From assembly GCA_041311015.1 (NCBI GenBank), contig JBFYKG010000044.1, positions 1-11,268 of the forward strand: 11,268 nt of DNA. The letters are read 5' to 3'. Positions 1 to 6,670 of this stretch are shown here, piece after piece. The notes beneath the pieces are model-generated. The model did no database searches. It saw only the letters and a list, made by a program, of their open reading frames with translations, and had not been told where the DNA came from. Within the stretch, counting starts at the first letter, position 1. Every line of letters starts with the position of its first letter. Source of the DNA: Fluviibacter sp041311015. GTDB lineage: Bacteria; Pseudomonadota; Gammaproteobacteria; Burkholderiales; Rhodocyclaceae. Position numbers and translations under genes: made by a program.

Positions 1-1285
1 GGAACATGCCAGCGAAGTGGCACGTCTTGAAGAGCTTTCGGCGTTGCTCCAGAACCTGGAAAGTGCCGTTGCCGTAGCCCAGACTTCGCTGACCGAGCGA
101 TTGTCGGTTCGTGAAGCAGCCAGCCGTTCGCTGCGCGATGCCCGCGATGCCATGGTCAAGGTCGAGCGCGAAGTTCAGGAGGCCGAGTTTTCCTGTCGCG
201 AATGCCAGACCCGGTTGGACGATCTGAATACGCAGAGTCGTCTCTCGGTGGATGAATGCCGCCGTATTGATGACGCGACCCAGCAGGCCAAAACCGAACT
301 GGCGCACGCCGATGGCGATGAGTTACGCGAGAAGCTCGAATCTGCCCTGATGTTGCGGGGCGAACGCGAGCAGGCGTTGGCCGAAGTGCGTGATAGTGCA
401 GAAAGCCATGCGGCGGCACTGCGCACCCAGGAAGAAAATCGCTTGCGGATGGAGCAGCAACTCGATCCGATCCGTACCCGCATTAATGATCACCAGCTTA
501 AACTGCAGGCGGCCGAACTGGCCGCTGCCCAGTTCGAAGCATTACTGACGGAAGCCGGTTGCACGACTGAGCAGATCAACGCGTTGCTTGAAACCATTGG
601 TGATCTCAAGCCGGCCCCGCTGCAGGCCGCGATCACACGGCTGCAACGGGAAATCGAAGCCATGGGACCGGTGAACCTTGCGGCGCTTGTCGAGCTGAAT
701 TCGGCGCAGGAACGTAAGACCTTCCTGGACGCCCAGTCCGACGATCTGTTGCGCGCCATGGAAACGCTTGAAAACGCCATCCGCCGTATCGACAAGGAAA
801 CCCGCGCGCTACTGCAATCGACCTTTGATTCGGTCAACGATCATTTTGGTGCGCTCTTCCCGACCCTGTTTGGTGGTGGCGAAGCCCGCCTGATCATGAC
901 CGGTGACGAGATCCTCGATGCGGGGGTGCAGGTCATGGCGCAACCGCCGGGCAAGAAGAACTCGACGATCCATCTGCTGTCGGGTGGCGAGAAAACGCTC
1001 ACAGCGATTGCACTCGTCTTCTCGCTGTTCCAGTTGAATCCGGCACCGTTCTGCCTGCTCGACGAAGTCGATGCGCCACTCGATGACGCCAATACCGTCC
1101 GCTTCTGCGAGATGGTCAAGCGCATGGCTGACAAGACCCAGTTCCTGTTCATCAGTCATAACAAGATTGCGATGGAAATGGGGAACCAGCTGGTCGGTGT
1201 GACGATGCAGGAGTTCGGTGTGTCACGAATCGTTGAAGTGGATATGGAAGAAGCACTGCAAATGCGTGAAACCACGGTGGGTTGA
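1..1285 (+). CDS. smc: Chromosome partition protein SMC, C-terminal part (5' end outside window)
   Basis: The reading frame is open from base 2, so the first visible codon is internal and 427 residues remain. SMC proteins are ATPases of the condensin type that organise and help segregate the chromosome. The first ~270 visible residues are rich in E, R, A, Q and L with heptad-like spacing, as expected for the returning arm of the antiparallel coiled coil. The C-terminal ATPase head follows: the ABC signature LLSGGEKT lies at about 974-997, Walker B with D-loop (CLLDEVDAPLDD) at about 1052-1087, and the switch histidine in FISHNK near 1148-1165. Walker A, the N-terminal head and the hinge would lie upstream of the window. 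The gene ends in TGA two bases before the zipA ATG, so the two are probably co-transcribed. The DEVDAPLDDANTVRF wording is typical of proteobacterial SMC rather than RecN, SbcC or MukB. Confidence 0.95.
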   Translation, partial: EHASEVARLEELSALLQNLESAVAVAQTSLTERLSVREAASRSLRDARDAMVKVEREVQEAEFSCRECQTRLDDLNTQSRLSVDECRRIDDATQQAKTELAHADGDELREKLESALMLRGEREQALAEVRDSAESHAAALRTQEENRLRMEQQLDPIRTRINDHQLKLQAAELAAAQFEALLTEAGCTTEQINALLETIGDLKPAPLQAAITRLQREIEAMGPVNLAALVELNSAQERKTFLDAQSDDLLRAMETLENAIRRIDKETRALLQSTFDSVNDHFGALFPTLFGGGEARLIMTGDEILDAGVQVMAQPPGKKNSTIHLLSGGEKTLTAIALVFSLFQLNPAPFCLLDEVDAPLDDANTVRFCEMVKRMADKTQFLFISHNKIAMEMGNQLVGVTMQEFGVSRIVEVDMEEALQMRETTVG

Positions 1286-1287
1286 TC

Positions 1288-2346
1288 ATGAATGAACTGC
1301 AACTGAGTCTGCTTGGCCTTGGTGTTGTTGCCATCCTGCTGGTGGTGGTCTACAACCGCTGGCTGGAGCGTCAATATCGAAAAACGCATGCGCCTGAACC
1401 GATGCCAGCCGAGGACACGCCTGCGACACCATCAGACAGCGTTCGTCAGGAGCCCAGCTGGGATTCGGCAGACCCGTTATCGGTGAGTGCTGATTTTGAA
1501 ATTCCGGCAGAACATATCGCTGTTAGCGTGACGGAACCGACATTCGAGACCGTCAATGCGGCAGAGGCGCTGCCTGCCTTATCCGAAGCAGAAGCCTGGG
1601 TAGATGCGATTGCCACGCTGCGTTTCTATGAGCCGCGTACGGCAGCATCGATTCGCGATACCGTCGAACAGATGGGGGTCGCACGTTTTGACCGTGTCGA
1701 GTGTTATACCGGTGACGCCTGGCACCTGACCGACCGCTTACCGGTGAATGCACTGGTCAGCAATGTGCGTTGCCGTCTGCAACTGGCAAGCCGCCGTGGT
1801 TCGGTATCTCCGGATGTGCTGCATGAATGGATGCGCGCAGTAGAAAGCCTGGCTCAGGTCCTGTCGGCGGGGCTGTCTGTCGAATCGGAGAGCAAGATTC
1901 TCGAACGAGCCGGCAATCTCGATGCCTTCTGCGCCCGGGTTGATGCGCTGATCAATATCAATCTCAGACCCCGTGCCGGCGAAGCGCCGGATTTTTCAGC
2001 CGCGCTGAAAGGGCTCGATCTTGTAGGGTCGTACCCATCGTTTGCACGCCTCAGTGCGTCGGGTGAGGTGGATTTCCAGGTGGTGGCTGACGAGGCGACC
2101 GGCATGTTGGGTCTGACACTGGATTTTCCACACGTCAACCGACCTGATCTGGCTGTAAGCGAGATGCTCGAGTTGGCCCGATCGTTGGCGACAACGCTGG
2201 ATGCGGATATTGTCGACGAGGGCGGGCGGCCGCTGGACGAGGCAGGGATGGCGTTGCTGGCCAACCAGGTCGTCCGGCTTTCTGCGGCACTCCAGGCCCA
2301 GGGCATCGAACCCGGGTCGCCGCTGGCGCGTCGTCTTTTTGCCTGA
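1288..2346 (+). CDS. zipA: Cell division protein ZipA, with an extra folded half
   Basis: ZipA is a bitopic inner-membrane protein that tethers FtsZ to the membrane through its C-terminal domain. The 352-residue product begins with a short periplasmic stub and a hydrophobic segment at about 7-22 (LLGLGVVAILLVVVY), then a basic WLERQYRK stop-transfer patch. That order matches the N-out topology of the family. A Pro/Ala/acidic linker spans about 33-100 and is shorter than in E. coli. The canonical ZipA C-terminal domain covers about 212-345 (strand near FCARVDALININL, helix SEMLELARSLATTL, then DADIVDEGGRPL). Residues 104-205 form another folded segment that aligns collinearly with the C-terminal domain and looks like a degenerate duplicate (see findings). 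ATG 1288 is preferred because it directly precedes the membrane segment. A TTG at 1282 would overlap the smc stop. The smc-zipA-ligA order supports the identification. Confidence 0.9.
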   Translation: MNELQLSLLGLGVVAILLVVVYNRWLERQYRKTHAPEPMPAEDTPATPSDSVRQEPSWDSADPLSVSADFEIPAEHIAVSVTEPTFETVNAAEALPALSEAEAWVDAIATLRFYEPRTAASIRDTVEQMGVARFDRVECYTGDAWHLTDRLPVNALVSNVRCRLQLASRRGSVSPDVLHEWMRAVESLAQVLSAGLSVESESKILERAGNLDAFCARVDALININLRPRAGEAPDFSAALKGLDLVGSYPSFARLSASGEVDFQVVADEATGMLGLTLDFPHVNRPDLAVSEMLELARSLATTLDADIVDEGGRPLDEAGMALLANQVVRLSAALQAQGIEPGSPLARRLFA

Positions 2347-4461
2347 GTGGTTGTGCAGGACGCGTTTGATTTCAACGCGCCGTCGCAGTCAACGGCGACA
2401 GCGACCGACATATCGGGTGCCGCTACCGGACGCGTGCAGGTACTTCGAGATCTGCTGGACCGTTATGCCCACGCTTACTACGTCTGTGATGCACCCGAAG
2501 TACCTGATGCCGAATATGACCGGCTCTTTCGCGAACTTGAATCTCTGGAGTCGTTGCATCCTGAGTTATTGACACCGGTTTCGCCAACCCAACGTGTCGG
2601 CGCGCCACCGTTATCTGCATTCGAGCAGGTTACCCACCGGGTGCCGATGTTGTCGATCAATAATGCCTTTGATGCGTCCGAAGTCGCGGCTTTTGATCAG
2701 CGATGTCGTGATGGACTCGGGCTGGATGCCAGTGCACCCGCCATTGATTATGCCTGCGAACCCAAGTTTGATGGCCTGGCGATTTCACTGGTGTACGAGG
2801 ATCGCTGTTTCGTCCAGGGTGCAACCCGCGGTGATGGGACGACTGGTGAGGATGTCACGCTTAATCTGAGAACCATCCGGAGCATTCCGCTGCGACTCGG
2901 TGATCAGGCGCCAGCGGGGCGCTTCGAGGTCCGCGGTGAGGTGCTGATTCGTCGAGAAGATTTTGTCCGTTTGAATACGGCCCAGGCGGCGGCTGGCGAC
3001 AAACTGTTTGCCAATCCGCGCAATGCGGCCGCGGGGAGTCTGCGTCAACTCGATTCTGCCGTCACCGCCGCAAGACCACTGACCTTTTTTGCCTACGGCA
3101 TTGCAGGCCTGGAGGCTGATGCAGCACCGGCGCAGTTATACCCCACGACCCAGGCTGATATTTTGACCCTCTTGGCTACTTTGGGTTTCCGGGTGGCCGA
3201 AACCCGGGCGGTTGTTTCGGGGGCGGCCGGATTGCAGGCCTATTACGAAGCCATGGCGCAGAAGCGGCCCACGCTGGCCTATGACATTGATGGTGTGGTG
3301 TACAAAGTTAATCGCCTCGATCAGCAGATGCAACTGGGATTTGTCGCACGGGCCCCCCGGTTTGTTGTGGCGCATAAGTTTCCGGCCGAAGAAGCGTTGT
3401 CCCGGGTGCTGGCAATCGATGTCCAGATCGGACGGACAGGGGCGGTCACGCCTGTTGCGCGGCTGGAACCTGTTTTTGTCGGGGGCGTGACCGTAACCAA
3501 TGCCACGTTGCACAATTTTATCGAGATTGCACGTAAGGATATTCGGGTCGGCGATACCGTTATCGTGCGTCGGGCCGGCGATGTCATTCCCGAGGTCGTT
3601 TCGGCCCTGATAGACCGACGGCCGCTGGATGCCGCAGGTCAGCCGCAGCATGAACCGATCCGTTGTCCGGTGTCTTGCCCCGAGTGTGGCTCGCATGTCG
3701 AGTTGCCACCCGGCGAAGCGGTTGCCCGCTGCACGGGGGGGCTCGTATGCCCGGCCCAGCGTAAACAGGCGCTGAAACACTATGCCTCACGGCGGGCCAT
3801 GGATATCGAGGGCCTCGGCGAGAAGGTGGTGGATCAGCTGGTCGATGCCGGGCTGGTGCATTCGCCAGCCGATTTGTACGTGTTGACCGTTGCCCAGTTG
3901 GCTGCACTGGAGCGCTTTGCCGATAAGTCGGCGGAGAATCTGGTCGCTGCCATCCAGCGGAGTTGTGAGGCCCGGCTCGACCGACTCATCTACGCGCTGG
4001 GTATTCGCAATGTGGGAGAGCAGACCGCCAAGGATCTGGCCCGCCACTTCGGCACACTTGATGCCCTGATGGCGGCCGATACCGAGGCCTTGCTCCGGGT
4101 GCCGGATGTCGGGCCCGTTGTGGCGGATTCGATTGCAGCCTTCTTTGCTGAGGACCACAATCGGGATGTGATTGCGCGACTTCGTGCCGCCGGTGTCCAT
4201 TGGGAGGATGTTCCGGTGGCTGAAAACAACGGCAAGCTGGGCGGTAAAACCTTCGTCCTGACCGGCACCTTGCCCAATCTTTCGCGCGATGAGGCCAAGG
4301 CATTGATCGAGGCTGCCGGGGGGAAGGTGGCAGGTTCGGTGTCGGCGAAAACCGATTTCGTGGTTGCCGGCGAGGCGGCCGGTAGCAAACTTGAGAAGGC
4401 GCAAGCACTGGGTATCGCGGTGCTTGATGAGGCCGGACTGCTGCAACAGTTACAATCCTGA
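2347..4461 (+). CDS. ligA: NAD+-dependent DNA ligase LigA
   Basis: LigA seals nicks in replication and repair, using NAD+ to adenylate its active lysine. The 704-residue frame has the full domain order. Ia (NAD binding) includes YYVCDAPEVPDAEYDRL near 44-60. The adenylation domain has the KxDG nucleophile at K140 (CEPKFDG) and ATRGDGTTGEDVT at about 159-171. The OB fold includes IGRTGAVTPVA. A zinc finger uses C444, C447, C462 and C468, with the same spacing as E. coli. Helix-hairpin-helix repeats (RVPDVGPVVADSI and similar) span about 480-600, and a BRCT domain covers about 630-704 (KTFVLTGTLPNLSRDEA). GTG 2347 follows the zipA TGA with no gap and gives about 22 more N-terminal residues than E. 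coli LigA. GTG 2353 or GTG 2434 are alternative starts, and none has a clear Shine-Dalgarno sequence. C440 is an extra cysteine before the finger. Confidence 0.97.
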   Translation: MVVQDAFDFNAPSQSTATATDISGAATGRVQVLRDLLDRYAHAYYVCDAPEVPDAEYDRLFRELESLESLHPELLTPVSPTQRVGAPPLSAFEQVTHRVPMLSINNAFDASEVAAFDQRCRDGLGLDASAPAIDYACEPKFDGLAISLVYEDRCFVQGATRGDGTTGEDVTLNLRTIRSIPLRLGDQAPAGRFEVRGEVLIRREDFVRLNTAQAAAGDKLFANPRNAAAGSLRQLDSAVTAARPLTFFAYGIAGLEADAAPAQLYPTTQADILTLLATLGFRVAETRAVVSGAAGLQAYYEAMAQKRPTLAYDIDGVVYKVNRLDQQMQLGFVARAPRFVVAHKFPAEEALSRVLAIDVQIGRTGAVTPVARLEPVFVGGVTVTNATLHNFIEIARKDIRVGDTVIVRRAGDVIPEVVSALIDRRPLDAAGQPQHEPIRCPVSCPECGSHVELPPGEAVARCTGGLVCPAQRKQALKHYASRRAMDIEGLGEKVVDQLVDAGLVHSPADLYVLTVAQLAALERFADKSAENLVAAIQRSCEARLDRLIYALGIRNVGEQTAKDLARHFGTLDALMAADTEALLRVPDVGPVVADSIAAFFAEDHNRDVIARLRAAGVHWEDVPVAENNGKLGGKTFVLTGTLPNLSRDEAKALIEAAGGKVAGSVSAKTDFVVAGEAAGSKLEKAQALGIAVLDEAGLLQQLQS

Positions 4462-4484
4462 CTATTCACTATGACGCATGCTAC

Positions 4485-4488
4485 GGAG
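4485..4488 (+). promoter_or_regulatory. Ribosome binding site deciding the galU start
   Basis: GGAG sits 6 nt before ATG 4495. The longer in-frame ATG at 4471 has no comparable purine-rich element and would add eight residues (MTHATECS) that are foreign to GalU N-termini. This favours the 4495 start. Confidence 0.7.
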
Positions 4489-4494
4489 TGTTCG

Positions 4495-5361
4495 ATGAAA
4501 AAGGTACGTAAGGCCGTATTTCCGGTCGCCGGTCTGGGAACCCGTTTTCTGCCCGCCACCAAAGCCAGCCCCAAGGAAATGCTGACCGTGGTCGATAAGC
4601 CGCTGATCCAGTATGCCGTTGAAGAGGCCGTGGCGGCTGGTATCACCGAAATGGTTTTTGTCACCGGGCGGAGCAAGCGCGCGATTGAAGATCATTTTGA
4701 TAAGGCCTATGAACTGGAAAGTGAGCTGGCCCAGAAAAACAAGCAGGCGCTGCTCGATATCGTGCAGAACATCCTGCCCAAGCACGTCAACTGCATCTAT
4801 ATCCGTCAGGCTGAGCCACTGGGCTTGGGGCACGCCGTTCTCTGTGCCCAGCCAGTGATCGGTGACGAACCCTTTGCCGTGCTGCTGGCCGATGACCTGC
4901 TCGATGGGACAACACCGGTCATGAAGCAGATGGTCGATTGTTACGACTATTACCGGTGTTCGGTACTGGGTGTTCAGGATGTGCCGCGTAGCGATACCAA
5001 GAGCTACGGCATCGTCGATGCCAAGTCGGTGTCGGATCGTCTCGAACAGGTCAATGCGATTGTCGAAAAGCCGGACCCCGCCACGGCGCCTTCCACGCTG
5101 GCGGTGGTGGGTCGGTATATTCTGTCAGGCCGTATTTTTCACCATCTCGAACGCGTTCAGCCCGGTGCGGGTGGCGAGATCCAGCTGACCGATGGAATTG
5201 CCAGTCTGCTGGCCGAAGAACAGGTGCTGGCGTATCGCTACGATGGTGTCCGCTACGATTGCGGCTCCAAGATCGGCTATCTCAAGGCCACGGTTGCGCT
5301 GGGTCAGCGTCATCCGGAAGTCGGTGCCGAATTCACCCAGTATCTCGGCAATCTGAAGTAA
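4495..5361 (+). CDS. galU: UTP--glucose-1-phosphate uridylyltransferase GalU
   Basis: This cytoplasmic enzyme makes UDP-glucose from UTP and glucose-1-phosphate, feeding cell-surface polysaccharide, galactose and trehalose/glycogen-type pathways. The 288-residue product has the nucleotidyltransferase loop GLGTRFLPATKASPKEML at 13-30, the VDKPLIQY substrate motif at 33-40, LGLGHAVLCA at 109-118, metal-binding LADDLL at 131-136, VEKP at 190-193, GEIQLTD at 227-233 and YDCGSKIGYL at 254-263. These order and sequence motifs are those of bacterial GalU. The short length without extra domains argues against GlmU or RfbA-type enzymes. A GalF-like paralogue cannot be excluded by sequence reading alone, but nothing here departs from the catalytic pattern. 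It lies 33 nt after ligA in the same direction. That gap is too short for a convincing independent promoter, and none was found. Confidence 0.95.
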   Translation: MKKVRKAVFPVAGLGTRFLPATKASPKEMLTVVDKPLIQYAVEEAVAAGITEMVFVTGRSKRAIEDHFDKAYELESELAQKNKQALLDIVQNILPKHVNCIYIRQAEPLGLGHAVLCAQPVIGDEPFAVLLADDLLDGTTPVMKQMVDCYDYYRCSVLGVQDVPRSDTKSYGIVDAKSVSDRLEQVNAIVEKPDPATAPSTLAVVGRYILSGRIFHHLERVQPGAGGEIQLTDGIASLLAEEQVLAYRYDGVRYDCGSKIGYLKATVALGQRHPEVGAEFTQYLGNLK

Positions 5362-5376
5362 TTGATTGCCCCGCCT

Positions 5377-5916
5377 ATGGCAACGCGCATCCGGCATGAT
5401 CCGGCGTCCGCACGTCGACTCTATGACCGTGCCGCAATCGATGCCCTGATTGACCGGCAGGCGGCGCTGATGAATGCGCACTATGCCGGCCAGCGGGTTC
5501 TGGTGCTTGCCGTCATGACCGGCGCCCTGGTTTATGCGGGCCAGCTTTTGCCGAAGCTCGATTTCGAACTTGAGCTCGATTATGTCCATGCCACCCGTTA
5601 CGACGGGGCGCGGGCCGGGGGTGAGCTGCATTGGCTGGTCCAACCCCGGCAATCAGTTGCAGGAAGAACGGTATTGCTCCTCGATGACATTCTCGACGAG
5701 GGTATAACCCTGAAGGCCATCGATGGCTGGCTAAAGGATCAGGCAGCCGCGGCGGTGACGATTTCGGTGCTGGTTCACAAGGACAAGTCGATGCCTCAGC
5801 CCTGTGTGCCGGATTACCCTGCGCTCGCAGTGCCGGATGAATACGTGTATGGATTTGGCCTCGATGCCGATGGCTTCTGGCGTAACGCCGACGGTATCTT
5901 TGTGGCGGATGCCTAG
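5377..5916 (+). CDS. hpt: Hypoxanthine-guanine phosphoribosyltransferase
   Basis: This enzyme joins hypoxanthine or guanine to PRPP, giving IMP or GMP in purine salvage. The 179-residue product carries the type I phosphoribosyltransferase PRPP loop VLLLDDILDEGIT at 99-111, with acidic pair D103/D104 and probable catalytic base D107. The base-recognition region has K135 in VLVHKDKS and VPDEYVYGFGLD at 152-163. K135 and the 19 residues after it align without a gap to the equivalent stretch of E. coli Hpt as I recall it. ATG 5377 is chosen because it gives a normal N-terminus. A TTG at 5362, directly after the galU stop, would add five residues, and neither start has a strong Shine-Dalgarno sequence. 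The TAG stop abuts the methyltransferase ATG. With mtnP two genes downstream it could consume the hypoxanthine released from methylthioinosine. Confidence 0.88.
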   Translation: MATRIRHDPASARRLYDRAAIDALIDRQAALMNAHYAGQRVLVLAVMTGALVYAGQLLPKLDFELELDYVHATRYDGARAGGELHWLVQPRQSVAGRTVLLLDDILDEGITLKAIDGWLKDQAAAAVTISVLVHKDKSMPQPCVPDYPALAVPDEYVYGFGLDADGFWRNADGIFVADA

Positions 5917-6648
5917 ATGGCATCGATGACGCCCGCCCAAGACCCGGCCGCCGCGCTAGCAATGGACGAGCCGCTGGCCGCGACGCTGGATCGCTGGCGC
6001 AAAGAATCGGCAGCACTGGATCGTGCCGGTGTCTACGATTGGTTGACTGCCCGCATTGCCGCCGACCGTGTTCTCGAGATTGGTTGCGGCTTCGGCCTGT
6101 CGACCGCAGCGTTGACCCGTGGGGGCAAACAGGTGTTTGCGCTCGATAACCGGTTGGACTGTCTCGAAGCCACCCAGGCACTTGTGCCCGGCGTCACCCT
6201 GGGTATGGCTGATGTCACACATTACGATAACCGCTTGATTGCAGATCTAGAGGCCTTCGAACCCCGGGCGGTGGTCTGCTGGCTTGCGGGCGCACCGGCG
6301 GAGGCCTTGCCGCGAGACGTGCCGTCCGCCTACGCTGTAATGCAGCACCGTCTGCAACTCCAGCATGCGGTCGTGCGGCTGGCATCCAGACTCGACACGG
6401 TACAAACCGTCCATCTGGCGGACCGGACAGCATTTCCCTGGAAGATGACAGCTGTCGGTCGCAAGACCATGTCAGGAATGATCGTTGCTGCCGTCATCGC
6501 TGATGCACCCTTCGAGCTCAATGAGGTCGATGTGCAATTCAGGAAGATCGACGGCATCGACTTGGCAGGAAAGCAGGGGACTGCGCTGGCAGGTGTTGTC
6601 CCCGTGGTGGGTGAGGCTACCCTCAAACGTAGGCATAATGTCACCTGA
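5917..6648 (+). CDS. Class I SAM-dependent methyltransferase, substrate unknown
   Basis: The 243-residue product has a Rossmann-type SAM-binding core. Motif I is VLEIGCGFG at 52-60, the acidic residue after strand 2 is D77 in VFALDN, and an acidic residue-containing MADVTHYD segment (97-104) suits the post-II region. A hydrophobic strand-4 candidate, RAVVCWLAGA, lies at 117-126. I do not recognise the substrate-binding C-terminal third (about 165-243) and assign no reaction. The N-terminal ~35 residues are Ala/Asp-rich, so ATG 5926 or ATG 5962 are possible later starts. ATG 5917 directly follows the hpt stop and has a GGCGG-like element about 8 nt upstream. Its position between hpt and an MTIP-type phosphorylase suggests a link to purine or SAM by-product metabolism, but adjacency is the only evidence. 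There is no signal peptide or membrane segment, so it should be cytoplasmic. Confidence 0.75.
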   Translation: MASMTPAQDPAAALAMDEPLAATLDRWRKESAALDRAGVYDWLTARIAADRVLEIGCGFGLSTAALTRGGKQVFALDNRLDCLEATQALVPGVTLGMADVTHYDNRLIADLEAFEPRAVVCWLAGAPAEALPRDVPSAYAVMQHRLQLQHAVVRLASRLDTVQTVHLADRTAFPWKMTAVGRKTMSGMIVAAVIADAPFELNEVDVQFRKIDGIDLAGKQGTALAGVVPVVGEATLKRRHNVT

Positions 6649-6670
6649 CCTGTTTTCCGGATTAGCCACC

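Noticed and set aside
2569..2574. Perfect TTGACA inside ligA
   Set aside because: No acceptable -10 at 16-18 nt downstream.
3735..3741. Seven-G run in the ligA zinc-finger region, and a seven-C run at 8567-8573 in glnD, as phase-variation sites
   Set aside because: At this GC content a few runs of seven are expected by chance in 11 kb, and both genes are housekeeping genes. Useful only as places to check for sequencing error.
3136..4446. Long antisense frames of 214-219 codons opposite ligA
   Set aside because: They are shadows of ligA codon bias, with low-complexity composition, no recognisable motif and no ribosome binding site. ligA itself is fully conserved in the other strand.
4424..4456. 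TTGATG and TACAAT as a promoter for galU
   Set aside because: The spacer is 21 nt, well outside the usual 16-18, and both boxes are imperfect.
6485..6670. 62-codon upstream extension of the mtnP frame
   Set aside because: It overlaps the methyltransferase and has a Ser/Met-rich shadow composition. Family members begin just before the IIGGSG loop.
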